In this document: positions 6,464 to 14,681 of the stretch, piece after piece
Layout: each line of letters opens with the position of its first letter
Numbering within the stretch: position 1 is the first letter of the stretch
NCBI GenBank assembly: GCA_012727745.1
Contig: JAAYGJ010000213.1
Coordinates: 1-15,760 of the forward strand
Source of the DNA: Clostridia bacterium
GTDB lineage: Bacteria > Bacillota > DSM-521 > Neomoorellales > Neomoorellaceae
Direction of reading: 5' to 3'
Length of the DNA stretch: 15,760 bases
Made by a program: the position numbers and the translations under genes
The notes under the pieces: model-generated
The model's input: the letters and a program-made list of their open reading frames with translations, nothing else
Told to the model about the DNA's origin: nothing
Databases searched by the model: none

Positions 6464-8491
6464 TTATGGTTTTTTCAGCAGGCGCACGTCCCCTACCAGC
6501 ACTCCCCGGGGAAAAACAAATACCGGGTTCAAGTCAGCTTCGCCCAGGTCCGGGTAGAGGAAGGGCAGCCGTGAAAAGTTGGCTATTGTCTCGGCCAGAG
6601 CATCCAGGTCGGCAGGCTCTTGCCCCCTGATGCCTTCTAAAATGGGATAGGTGCGGATACTCCTGATCATCTCCGCTGCCCCGGCCCGGTCTACCGGCGC
6701 TACCTTAAGCACTATGTCTTTTAAAACCTCGGTATAAATACCACCCAGGCCAAAGGCTACAACCGGCCCGAACTGCGCGTCCCTGGTCAGCCCGAGAATT
6801 ACTTCGCGGCCCCCTGTGAGCATAGGGTAAATTACTACCCCGCGGAAATCCCGTTCTGCCGCTGCCCGGGCAATGCGCTCATAAGCTTTTTCGCAAGCTG
6901 CGTCGCTGTCAATATTTAGTTCTACCCCGCCGTAGTCAGACTTGTGGATTATCTGCGGAGATACCACTTTCATTACCACGGGGTAACCTATGTTGCGAGC
7001 AGCCTGGACCGCCTCGGCCTGGCTGGTAGCAAAGTGAAATTCGGGTACGGGGATGCCGTTTTCTTTCAAAATCGCCATTGCTTCCGGCTCCAGCAGCGGC
7101 CCGCTGGCAAAAAGGAGGCCTTTCTCAGCCGGAACTTCCACCTGCCTGCAGCCCCTGGCTTTATACTCGGCATATTCCGCCATCCGGGCCAGTACCCGCA
7201 CCGCCCGTTCACCTGAAGGAAAATTGGGCAATCCCTGTTCCCTCAGGTAACGGGCGCTTTCCGTCACGCCACAGCCTGACTGAATAGCGGAAGCAATAGT
7301 TTTGCCGGTGGCCCGGGCGGCTGCCAGGATCCCTTCGGCAAAAGGCATGGTATCCAGATAGGGGGGGCCCAGAAAAATAGCCACTGCAGCATCATATTCC
7401 TTGACTACCTCTTCCAGTACGCGGCGGTAATCTTCACCGGTTGCTTCCACTGTCATGTCAACCGGATTCTTAACGCCGGCAAAGGAGGGCAAAAAGCTCT
7501 GTAGAGCAGCTTTTAAATCCGCGCTGGGTTCGGCCACATCCAGTCCCATTTCTTCCGCTTTATCAGCGGCCATCACCCCGGGACCGCCGGAGTTGGTAAC
7601 TATCGCCAGGCGCCGCCCGCCAACAGCAGGCAGGTTGGCAAAGCCCTTACAGAGGTCAAACATATCGTCAATAGTTTCCACCCGCAAAACCCCGCATTCC
7701 TTGAAAGCAGCATCATAGACGGCGTCAGAGCCTGCCATGGAGCCGGTATGGGAGAGGGCGGCCCGCTGGCCGGTACTGGTACGGCCTGATTTGATGACCA
7801 CCACCGGTTTTTCCTGGGTTACTTCTTTCAAGGCTTGCATAAACTCGCGGCCGTTATTGATGTTTTCAATATAGAGGGCGATTACTTTTGTTTCCGGGTC
7901 ATCCTTTAAATAGCGAAGAAATTCTATCTGGTTCAGATCAGAACCGTTACCATAGCTGACAAATTTGGATACGCCCAGGCCCAGTTCCTCGGCCCAGTGC
8001 ATGACAGCACCGCCTACAGCGCCGCTCTGGGATATTACTGCTGTACCTCCCCTTGGCGGCCGGGCCTGGAGGGTAGCGATTAGGTTACTATAAGTATTAA
8101 TCATCCCGGCGCAATTGGGGCCGATATAACGGATACCATATTTTTGGGCCGTTGCTTTTATCTCTTCTTCGCCAGCAACATTACCTGCCTCCGAAAAGCC
8201 GGAGGATATAATAACTGCTGCCTTAACACCTTTGCGGCCACATTCTTCCAGCACCGCCTTTACGGTAGCAGCCGGTGAAGCAACTACTACCAGATCGACC
8301 GGGTCCCCAATATCGCCCACAGAAGCAAAACCCGGGACATGAGCGAAACCTTTTGCTTTGGGATTTACAGCATATATTTTTTCAAAGCCGCCCGCTACCA
8401 GGTGGCTCAGCAAGACATGTCCCAACTTCCCTGGAGTTACAGAACCTACAACAGCCACACCGCGGGGATTAAAAAGAGCTGTAAAACTCAT
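6464..8491 (-). CDS. ADP-forming acyl-CoA synthetase (acetate-CoA ligase family, fused alpha-beta)
   Basis: 675-aa NDP-forming acyl-CoA synthetase, which interconverts acyl-CoA + ADP + Pi with acid + CoA + ATP. Order of parts: CoA-binding Rossmann domain (about 1-130, with IGPNCAG at 123-129), two succinyl-CoA-ligase-like flavodoxin domains (about 145-450, with SQSGAVGG and the phospho-histidine loop SHTGSMAGSD, His248), then an ATP-grasp domain (about 455-675). The ATP-grasp domain carries IIHKSDYGG (His516), the second histidine that relays phosphate in this family. Both catalytic histidines are present, so it should be active. Acyl specificity cannot be read from sequence. It starts 17 nt after iorB, with AGAGGAAG upstream of the ATG. 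Next to a 2-oxoacid:ferredoxin oxidoreductase it most simply makes ATP from the acyl-CoA that enzyme releases, as in peptide-fermenting anaerobes. Working in the other direction to activate an acid is possible. Confidence 0.9.
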   Translation of the reverse strand: MSFTALFNPRGVAVVGSVTPGKLGHVLLSHLVAGGFEKIYAVNPKAKGFAHVPGFASVGDIGDPVDLVVVASPAATVKAVLEECGRKGVKAAVIISSGFSEAGNVAGEEEIKATAQKYGIRYIGPNCAGMINTYSNLIATLQARPPRGGTAVISQSGAVGGAVMHWAEELGLGVSKFVSYGNGSDLNQIEFLRYLKDDPETKVIALYIENINNGREFMQALKEVTQEKPVVVIKSGRTSTGQRAALSHTGSMAGSDAVYDAAFKECGVLRVETIDDMFDLCKGFANLPAVGGRRLAIVTNSGGPGVMAADKAEEMGLDVAEPSADLKAALQSFLPSFAGVKNPVDMTVEATGEDYRRVLEEVVKEYDAAVAIFLGPPYLDTMPFAEGILAAARATGKTIASAIQSGCGVTESARYLREQGLPNFPSGERAVRVLARMAEYAEYKARGCRQVEVPAEKGLLFASGPLLEPEAMAILKENGIPVPEFHFATSQAEAVQAARNIGYPVVMKVVSPQIIHKSDYGGVELNIDSDAACEKAYERIARAAAERDFRGVVIYPMLTGGREVILGLTRDAQFGPVVAFGLGGIYTEVLKDIVLKVAPVDRAGAAEMIRSIRTYPILEGIRGQEPADLDALAETIANFSRLPFLYPDLGEADLNPVFVFPRGVLVGDVRLLKKP

Positions 8492-8508
8492 CGTTTTCTT
8501 CCTCTCTG

Positions 8509-9132
8509 CTAGGTATTCTGTGGCATATTACGGTAGACGGAGGCTTTTAGTCCGGCCTGGAAGGCAAAAAGGTTTTCTTCGGCACCTTTAGGCCAGCGCT
8601 CATTAACAGCTGCGATAATGTCTTCCGGCGTGAAGATATTTTTTAAACCGGTTTCAGCCATGACTGCACCTAATACGTAAATGTTATCCCTAACCTTTTT
8701 CTCCTTGTATTCGGGCAGCGTTTTGGGGTCAAGATAGGCTACCTTGCCATGAGCCTTTTCAATCTCAGTCCACACTTCAGCCAGTGTCGGGTAGGGAGCT
8801 TTGCCCAGCATTACTGCTGTCGGCGCCCACACCAAGCCGTAGAGCAGGAAATCAGCACCCGGCTTGAGGTAGCGAACAGCTTTCAAAGATTCGGAACGTT
8901 CCATGCTTATCACCAGGTCGGCACCTTTGGCCGGGATGCTGGGGCCAGGTTCGTCCCGCCCCATTCTCAACTGAGCCCTAACAAAACCGCCCCGCTGGGA
9001 CATACCTTTGGTAGGAAAGAAATTTACCGGAATGCCCTTGTTGAAGGCTGCATCGGCAATAATTTCCCCGATGGTTAACACTCCCTGCCCGCCAAGGCCG
9101 ACAATATAAATGTCAAATTTGTTGTTAGCCAT
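8509..9132 (-). CDS. iorB: Indolepyruvate-type 2-oxoacid:ferredoxin oxidoreductase, beta subunit
   Basis: 207-aa small subunit, homologous to the gamma domain of pyruvate:ferredoxin oxidoreductase. The glycine-rich motif VGLGGQGVLT (11-20) and PTKGMSQRGGFVRAQLR (about 41-57) are typical of IorB. It pairs with IorA to form the working enzyme; the thiamine diphosphate and clusters are held by IorA. The ATG is 1 nt from the iorA stop codon and has AAGGAGG at 9-nt spacing inside the end of iorA, so the subunits should be made in step. Length is normal for a stand-alone IorB (about 190-210 aa). Confidence 0.92.
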   Translation of the reverse strand: MANNKFDIYIVGLGGQGVLTIGEIIADAAFNKGIPVNFFPTKGMSQRGGFVRAQLRMGRDEPGPSIPAKGADLVISMERSESLKAVRYLKPGADFLLYGLVWAPTAVMLGKAPYPTLAEVWTEIEKAHGKVAYLDPKTLPEYKEKKVRDNIYVLGAVMAETGLKNIFTPEDIIAAVNERWPKGAEENLFAFQAGLKASVYRNMPQNT

Positions 9133-9133
9133 G

Positions 9134-10999
9134 TTATTTTGCCTCCTTTACAATGGCAGACCGTTTGCAAACTTCGGCGCAGAGGCCGCAGCCGATACAT
9201 TGGGCCTGATCGATGTTAATACTATCTTCGCCCAGTTCAATTGCCGGGCAACCGGTAATGTTGATGCACAACTTGCAGAGGTTGCATTTTTCCTGGTCAA
9301 CCGTCATTGTGGCATATTTGATCTTGCGGCGCGCGGCCTGGATGGCGCATTCGCGGCGCGTCACTACAACTTTTACCCCGGGAAGGGTTAAAGCTTTGTC
9401 AAAAGCTTTGGTTGTCTCTTCCAGATTATAAGGGTCAACAACAAACAGGTTTTCTACTCCCAGCCCTTCTACAACTTTAACCAGGTCCACCTGAGTGCAA
9501 CCGGGTTGCTGAAATTCGCTGCCTGTACCCGGGTTCACCTGCATCCCGGTCATAGCTGTCCAGCCGTTGTCCATGATGACAACAGTAAGGTTGACGCCAT
9601 GCTGGATAGCGTTAATCAAACCGGAAATACCGGCATGAAAGAAAGTAGAGTCGCCGATGGTTGCAATAACCGGGTTTTCAACCCCGCTATATACAAAGCC
9701 CTGCGCTGAAGGAATGCTCGCCCCCATTGATATTTCCATCCAAACTGTGTTAAAGGGAGGGTTCATTCCCAGAATAGTACAGCCGATATCGCCGGTAACG
9801 ATTACCTCGTCTTTTTTGTAACCTGCATTTTTAAGCGCCTGGTTAATAGCCATATAGGTACCCCGGTGCGGGCAGCCGGCGCAACAGGTAATTGGCCGCG
9901 CTGCTGCCTTCTCCACGGCACTGTCGCTGTCTGCCAAAAGATTTGCTGGTATTTCCTGACCCAGTGCTGTGCAGATCCCTTTTGCCACCTGAACTGCACT
10001 GTAATCGCCAATGCGGCTCAAGGTCCCGTCCAGTTTGCCAACAATCTTTACTTTGACGCCCAGCTTATAAGCTTCAATATATACTCCTCGTTCCAGGTAT
10101 GGTTCTAATTCCTCCAGCACCAGCACCGTATTGCAGTGGCGCAAAATAGCACGTACTTCGTCAGCAGGGAAAGGCACTGTTGTTTTCAGTTTAAGGGTGG
10201 AAACCTCCTGCACGTTGCAGCCTGCCTCCCGGGCCAGCTCCAGGCCTTCCTCCAGGTAACCATTGACTACCCCTACTGAAATAATGCCCAGGCCTCCTTT
10301 TTCCGGAGCCGGCTCCACTTTGTTCAGGCCACGTTCTGCGATAATTTTGCTTGCTTTCGCCAGGCTGTCGATCAAGCGCCGGTGCTGGGCCATACACATA
10401 GCTGCTCCAGCTTTGGCATATCTGTTAATATCTTTCTCCCAAACAGCCTTTTCGGGACTGGGAAGGGTTCTCTCTTCAATATCTACCACAGCATGGGACT
10501 GGGCTACATTGGTGACAGAGCGGACAAAAACCGGCGTCTCTATAGCTTCTGACAGTTCAAAAGCAAATTTAGTTAATTCGTATGTTTCGGCCACTGACGC
10601 CGGCTCGAGCATTGGCATATCGCTCATCAAGGCAAAACCCCTGGTATCCTGCTCGCACATACCTGCTGAGACGCCCGGGTCGTCACAAACATAAACAACC
10701 ATACCGCCTTTACAGCCTGAATAAGCTATGCTTATCAGGGAATCATAGGCCACATTTAAGCCCGACATTTTCATGGTACAGAGCGACCTTTTGCCGGCCC
10801 AGGCAGCAGCTCCCGTAATTTCTACTGCTACTTTTTCATTGGTACTCCATTCCACTTCTGTCCCTTCCAGCTTGCCCATTTTCATCAGACTGCCGATTGC
10901 CTCAGAAGAAGGCGTTCCCGGGTAGCCTGCCACCACTTTTACACCCGAGGCAAGGGCAGCTAATACTACAGCTTCATTACCACTCACAATCTTCTTCAC
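9134..10999 (-). CDS. iorA: Indolepyruvate-type 2-oxoacid:ferredoxin oxidoreductase, alpha subunit
   Basis: 621-aa catalytic subunit. It oxidatively decarboxylates a 2-oxo acid (typically arylpyruvates in studied enzymes) to an acyl-CoA, reducing ferredoxin. The pyrimidine-binding half has GYPGTPSSE (25-33) and Glu55. The thiamine-diphosphate half has CCAGCPHRG (372-380), GDIGCTILG (403-411) and GDS...N (449-451, Asn478). The C-terminus is a two-cluster ferredoxin domain with Cys572, 575, 578 and 584 and Cys601, 604, 607 and 611. The stretch TAMTGMQVNPG differs from the TAMTGHQ I recall for arylpyruvate enzymes (His to Met), so the substrate may differ. GTG start with GGGAGG about 10 nt upstream. 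It is followed at once by iorB and then the acyl-CoA synthetase. The 187-nt gap before it contains a strong hairpin. Confidence 0.92.
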   Translation of the reverse strand: MKKIVSGNEAVVLAALASGVKVVAGYPGTPSSEAIGSLMKMGKLEGTEVEWSTNEKVAVEITGAAAWAGKRSLCTMKMSGLNVAYDSLISIAYSGCKGGMVVYVCDDPGVSAGMCEQDTRGFALMSDMPMLEPASVAETYELTKFAFELSEAIETPVFVRSVTNVAQSHAVVDIEERTLPSPEKAVWEKDINRYAKAGAAMCMAQHRRLIDSLAKASKIIAERGLNKVEPAPEKGGLGIISVGVVNGYLEEGLELAREAGCNVQEVSTLKLKTTVPFPADEVRAILRHCNTVLVLEELEPYLERGVYIEAYKLGVKVKIVGKLDGTLSRIGDYSAVQVAKGICTALGQEIPANLLADSDSAVEKAAARPITCCAGCPHRGTYMAINQALKNAGYKKDEVIVTGDIGCTILGMNPPFNTVWMEISMGASIPSAQGFVYSGVENPVIATIGDSTFFHAGISGLINAIQHGVNLTVVIMDNGWTAMTGMQVNPGTGSEFQQPGCTQVDLVKVVEGLGVENLFVVDPYNLEETTKAFDKALTLPGVKVVVTRRECAIQAARRKIKYATMTVDQEKCNLCKLCINITGCPAIELGEDSINIDQAQCIGCGLCAEVCKRSAIVKEAK

Positions 11000-11042
11000 T
11001 ATTTAGACACCTCCCGCATTATTTAAGGCCTTTCTAGCCCTC

Positions 11043-11080
11043 AGTGGGGGTAAGTTGCCTCCGGCAATCCTATCCCCACT
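11043..11080 (-). promoter_or_regulatory. Long interrupted hairpin in the iorA leader
   Basis: Read as minus-strand RNA, AGUGGGG (11080-11074) pairs with CCCCACU (11049-11043). Then come one mismatch, UAGG with CUUA (one G-U), one bulged A, and a UUGCC/GGCAA stem on a GGA loop. That gives 16 pairs in 38 nt. It ends 43 nt before the iorA GTG and no U-tract follows, so it is not an ordinary terminator. It may be an mRNA processing/stability element or a leader control structure. TATAAT at 11105-11100 lies just upstream, without a -35 at proper distance. Confidence 0.5.
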
Positions 11081-11186
11081 AAGAAGCTATTAATTTATTA
11101 TTATACAATCACGGTGCGCTCCGCGCGGGGTAACTCCACTAAAACAACTTTTGCGACGATCAGGTTCCCCATTCATCTGCCATGTC

Positions 11187-12452
11187 TTAGCCTGCTGCTG
11201 CCCGGTAAGCGGCGGCCAATAGTTCAACTGTATGCCGGACCTTAAGATTTAACCCTTGCTGGGCAATGCCATCTTCCAGTTGCATACGACAGGCCAGGCA
11301 CCCTGTGGCCACTATTTCTGCTCCGGTAGCAGCCAGCTCCTGTAAACAGCGGTCAGTAATTTTTGTTGACAGGTCATAATGCTTTAAGCTGAATGATCCA
11401 CCCGAGCCGCAGCAGCGCCCGTGCTCATTTTCGATATAGTTTATTCCGGGTATATTCTTTAGAATTTGCCGCGGTTGTTCGCTTACTTTCAAGCCGTTTT
11501 TCAGGTGACAGGGGTCATGGTAAGTTACTTTTTCGTTAACTGTGCCAGCTCCTTTTTGATAATCAAGGGCGGTAAGGACCTCGGTAACATCTTTCACCCT
11601 GGCCGCAATCTCTTGCGCTTTCCGTTGCATGGCCGGATCGTCGGCAAATAATTCCGGGTAATGTTCTTTTAGAGCCAGGCCGCAGGAGCCGCAGGAAACT
11701 ACTATTGCATCTGCTTTAATTTCTGCCAGTACCTTTATATTCTCCCGGGCCATCAGCCTGGCAAATTTTATATCTCCTGAGGCAAAAACAGGCATACCAC
11801 AGCAGTGCTGCAACTTGGGTATAATTACCTCTACCCCGTTATGGTTCAGGACCTGGACCAGCGCTTCTCCTACCTGGGGGTAACAGTAATTGGCCATACA
11901 GCCAGTAAAATAAACGACCCGCTGCAACGGCTTGTCGACCGTATTAACCTCCGGCAACCGCTGCTTCAGTGTTTGCGCTGCCAGACTGGGAATCACCCGC
12001 CTCATGTCCAGCCCGAAAGGAATGCGGGGCAACATGCCCTGCCCGTTAGGGCCAGGCCGGAATATTACTTTTTGGCCGATTTTGCCCATGGCCAGGCCAG
12101 TGTTAAAAATCCATCGCCTGGGCAGCAATATCCGGGCTATCAGACTGTAAACCGGGGACACGCCAAGCTTCTTTTGCGATTCGGTCCGGCCCCAGCGGAT
12201 CAGCGTATCGCCTTCAGCCCCTCCCGGGCAGTTAGCGGTACACCTTTTACATTGCAGACAGATGTCCAGCTTTTTGGCAATATCCCGCGTCAACTCAAGC
12301 TCACCGTGACGTAACGCCTTAACTAATCTAATTTTGCCCCGGGCCAGGCCTGATTCCACGCCCAGTACATCATAGACCGGACATACTTGCTGGCAGGACC
12401 CGCACCTGTTGCATTTATACAGTATTTGTTCTATCCGTTCGTCGTGCAACAT
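11187..12452 (-). CDS. glcF: GlcF-type Fe-S oxidoreductase subunit (two 4Fe-4S plus two CCG domains)
   Basis: 421-aa electron-transfer partner of the FAD dehydrogenase encoded just upstream. Two 4Fe-4S motifs lie near the N-terminus: CNRCGSCQQVCP (Cys14, 17, 20, 24) and CLQCKRCTANCP (Cys65, 68, 71, 75). Two cysteine-rich CCG domains follow: one with FTGC, HCCG and SCGSC, the second with DPCH, RCCGSGG and GCLACR. This is the layout of GlcF and related HdrD/LldE-like proteins, which carry electrons from a 2-hydroxyacid to a quinone or another carrier. No transmembrane helix is evident. The ATG at 12452 lies 1 nt after the GlcD stop codon with AGGAG at 8 nt; a TTG at 12473 is possible but less likely. 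The 187 nt to iorA is the largest gap inside the operon. Confidence 0.88.
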   Translation of the reverse strand: MLHDERIEQILYKCNRCGSCQQVCPVYDVLGVESGLARGKIRLVKALRHGELELTRDIAKKLDICLQCKRCTANCPGGAEGDTLIRWGRTESQKKLGVSPVYSLIARILLPRRWIFNTGLAMGKIGQKVIFRPGPNGQGMLPRIPFGLDMRRVIPSLAAQTLKQRLPEVNTVDKPLQRVVYFTGCMANYCYPQVGEALVQVLNHNGVEVIIPKLQHCCGMPVFASGDIKFARLMARENIKVLAEIKADAIVVSCGSCGLALKEHYPELFADDPAMQRKAQEIAARVKDVTEVLTALDYQKGAGTVNEKVTYHDPCHLKNGLKVSEQPRQILKNIPGINYIENEHGRCCGSGGSFSLKHYDLSTKITDRCLQELAATGAEIVATGCLACRMQLEDGIAQQGLNLKVRHTVELLAAAYRAAAG

Positions 12453-12453
12453 T

Positions 12454-13848
12454 TTACCAGCTCCTGTCCCCAAACATTTTTCCCGGGTTAAGAATATTTT
12501 GCGGATCCAGCGCTTCTTTGATCGCCTTCATGACCCGCATGCCTTCAACCCCGCTTTCCAGCGGCAAGAAAGGAGCTTTAGACAAACCAATGCCGTGTTC
12601 TCCGGTGATAGTGCCTCCCAGGTCTACTGCGGCCTGGAATAACTCTGCCAGGAGCTGATTAACCCTCTCCATTTCTTCTTTGTTTCTTTCATCAGTAAGA
12701 ATGTCGGCATGTAAGTTGCCATCGCCGGCATGGGCAATAACAGCTGTCTGTATCCCGTATTTCTCGCCAAGCTCCCTGACTTTCCTTACTGCCTCAGGAA
12801 TTTTATCCCGGGGAACGGTCACATCCTCTGCCAGAATGGTAGCATAATTCCTGGCAAAAGCACCAAAAACCCCTCTGCGCCCCTGCCAGAGTTTGTCCCG
12901 CTCTTCGACCGAGCTGGCAGAACGTATTTGTATGGCCCCTTTTTCCCGGCATATCTTTTCTATTTCTGCAATTTGTTCTTGCAGCAACTTTTGGGGACCG
13001 TCCACTTCAATCAACAACACAGCTTCAGCCTCCAGCGGCAGGCCGCTGGGAATATAGCTTTCGATATTTTCAACGCATACTTTGTCCATAAACTCGAAGG
13101 AGGCGGGAATAATACCCCGGGCTAAAATCTCCACTACTGTATCGGTAGTCTGGTCCAGATCAGCGAAAGCAACCAGCACCGTCTGCTCTGCCTCAGGCTT
13201 GGGCAGAACTTTAACTGTAATCTGAGTGATAACAGCTAATGTGCCTTCTGAGCCAACAATAAGTCGGGTTAGGTCATAGCCAGCAACAGATTTCATCGTT
13301 GCCGCCCCCGTTTTAAGAATGGTACCGTCTGCCAGTACTACTTCCAGCCCCAGCACATAGTCCCGGGTAACCCCGTATTTCACCCCGCGGGGACCCCCGG
13401 CACATTCTGCTACATTTCCGCCCATAGTCGAAAATTCCAGGCTGGCCGGATCGGGGGGATAAAATAAGCCATGCTTGGCAAGCTCTTTCTGGAACTTGCC
13501 GTTGATCACACCTGGTTCAACGACAGCAATCATGTTGCGCTTGTCAATTTTGATTATCCGATTCATACGAGTCATCTGTAAGATAATACAATCCGTAGTC
13601 GGCAGTGTGCCTCCGGACAGGTTGCTGCCCGCACCCCTGGGGATAACTGGTATGCCATATGAAGCTGCCAGTTTGATTACCTCTGAGGTTTCTGCGGTGC
13701 TGCCCGGCAACACTAACACACCCGGCATAACCGGCTTGTCCTGGGAAAAGCTGCCGTCATAGGTATAGCAAAACAAATCTGCCTTACCGGTATAGACATG
13801 ATCTTTCCCCACAATTTCTTTGAGCTTCTGGATTATCTCCGGCTTCAT
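12454..13848 (-). CDS. glcD: GlcD-type FAD-linked 2-hydroxyacid dehydrogenase
   Basis: 464-aa flavoprotein of the vanillyl-alcohol-oxidase/PCMH superfamily. It oxidises a 2-hydroxy acid (glycolate, D-lactate, 2-hydroxyglutarate and similar in known members) to a 2-oxo acid. The FAD-binding domain shows VLPGSTAETSEV, the RGAGSNLSGG pyrophosphate loop (71-80), PPDPASLEFSTMGGNVAECAGG and VGSEGTLAVIT. The C-terminal oxidase domain ends with the metal/substrate motif HAGDGNLHADI and GEHGIGLSK. It lacks the extra Fe-S domains of the large fused enzymes, so it depends on the GlcF partner 1 nt downstream. No GlcE and no electron-transferring flavoprotein genes are present. The start is fixed by a perfect AAGGAGG 7 nt before the ATG at 13848; the frame could extend to 13869, but that would start inside the ribosome site region. 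Confidence 0.88.
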   Translation of the reverse strand: MKPEIIQKLKEIVGKDHVYTGKADLFCYTYDGSFSQDKPVMPGVLVLPGSTAETSEVIKLAASYGIPVIPRGAGSNLSGGTLPTTDCIILQMTRMNRIIKIDKRNMIAVVEPGVINGKFQKELAKHGLFYPPDPASLEFSTMGGNVAECAGGPRGVKYGVTRDYVLGLEVVLADGTILKTGAATMKSVAGYDLTRLIVGSEGTLAVITQITVKVLPKPEAEQTVLVAFADLDQTTDTVVEILARGIIPASFEFMDKVCVENIESYIPSGLPLEAEAVLLIEVDGPQKLLQEQIAEIEKICREKGAIQIRSASSVEERDKLWQGRRGVFGAFARNYATILAEDVTVPRDKIPEAVRKVRELGEKYGIQTAVIAHAGDGNLHADILTDERNKEEMERVNQLLAELFQAAVDLGGTITGEHGIGLSKAPFLPLESGVEGMRVMKAIKEALDPQNILNPGKMFGDRSW

Positions 13849-13906
13849 TTCATTCCCTCCTTGCAGCACCCGTTATCAAATACTGCTATGACAACGCGAG
13901 TGGAGC

Positions 13907-13955
13907 ATTATTTACTACTCAGTAAATTAAGGTACAAGCTATAAACAAGCAATAT
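13907..13955 (-). promoter_or_regulatory. Operator-like repeats and possible promoter of the glcD operon
   Basis: In the 133-bp gap between gntR and glcD are two 11-bp tandem repeats on the plus strand (ACAAGCTATAA at 13934-13944, ACAAGCAATAT at 13945-13955). Next to them is an inverted repeat ATTTACT-ACTC-AGTAAAT (13910-13927). On the minus strand AATAAT (13912-13907, 5/6 to the -10 consensus) lies 19 nt after TTGTAC (13937-13932), a poor pair. The inverted repeat would sit between these hexamers, a normal place for a repressor site. The GntR protein encoded just upstream is the obvious candidate ligand. The repeats are seen; their function is inferred. Confidence 0.4.
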
Positions 13956-13981
13956 ACAGCTTTGGCTAAAAAACTATAGCC

Positions 13982-14662
13982 TTAAAAAAATATGGTGTTT
14001 TGCGGGTTATTTATAATATACTGGAGCGAATCAAAAACATGTCGTCTTAAAACCTCACTTGCATTTTTCACATCTTTAGCGCGCATATACTCTAAGATTG
14101 ACAGGTGTAAGTTAACCGTGTTTAAGTCATTAGCTGTCGCTCTGGTGGACATTTTTTGAAAGCGTTGTATTTTAAGCTGGATGTCATTAATTATTTCTTT
14201 AATAAAATGGTTATCAGATTTTTGTACGATTAAAGAGTGGGTCTCAGCATCAAGATCAAAAATATCCTCGTAGGGTACCTTGATGCCTTTTTGCAGTTTA
14301 TTTTTCAGTTGCGTCCAGCGGCCGATTATGTCTTCATATTCAGCCTCGCTAATATTATTTATAGCGGTACGCAATGCCAATATCTCCAGGGAAACCCTAA
14401 CTTCGCTAATATCGTAGATTTCCTTAACTGTAATATGTTTAACATAAATTCCAATCCCGTTGTGGATTTCTACGTAACCTTCTTTAGCCAGAATTTTAAT
14501 CGCTTCCCGGATGGGAGTACGGCTCATACCAAGGTTAGCCGCCAAAGCATTCTCGCTAAGAATTTCACCGGCTTTCAGCTCATTATTAACTATAAGTTGT
14601 TTGATGGTTTCATAGGCGATAATATTACGCTTACGCCCTTTCTTAATATGTTTCAACTCCAT
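13982..14662 (-). CDS. GntR family regulator, FadR subfamily with FCD domain
   Basis: DNA-binding regulator, 226 aa from the ATG chosen here. The N-terminal winged helix-turn-helix has ETIKQLIVNNELKAGE and the recognition region LAANLGMSRTPIREAIKIL, then the wing GIGIYV. The C-terminal all-helical FCD domain keeps the four metal-binding residues of its class: Asp138 and His142 (D-A-E-T-H), His186 (NLHLSI) and His208 (RRHV). Metal-bearing FCD domains usually bind small carboxylates, which fits a regulator set between an organic-acid transporter and hydroxyacid-oxidising genes. The start is uncertain: the ATG at 14662 has only GTGGGG very close upstream. A longer form from 14713 would run through a perfect palindrome and also lacks a clear ribosome site. 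The gene ends 133 nt before glcD. It probably controls glcD, and perhaps itself and the TRAP genes. Confidence 0.88.
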   Translation of the reverse strand: MELKHIKKGRKRNIIAYETIKQLIVNNELKAGEILSENALAANLGMSRTPIREAIKILAKEGYVEIHNGIGIYVKHITVKEIYDISEVRVSLEILALRTAINNISEAEYEDIIGRWTQLKNKLQKGIKVPYEDIFDLDAETHSLIVQKSDNHFIKEIINDIQLKIQRFQKMSTRATANDLNTVNLHLSILEYMRAKDVKNASEVLRRHVFDSLQYIINNPQNTIFF

Positions 14663-14681
14663 ACCCCACAATATATATTCC

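Noticed and set aside
11100..11105. TATAAT as a strong internal promoter for iorA
   Set aside because: The hexamer is perfect, but the bases 16-18 nt upstream are GC-rich and unlike TTGACA, and there is no TGn extension, so I do not call a promoter.
11805..12314. Plus-strand open frame of 169 codons inside glcF
   Set aside because: It lies wholly antisense to a gene with clear Fe-S and CCG motifs, has no ribosome site and no recognisable protein pattern.
13964..13981. GGCTA/TAGCC inverted repeat just after the gntR stop as a terminator
   Set aside because: Only 5 bp with an 8-nt loop, followed by AAAG rather than a U-tract on the minus strand.
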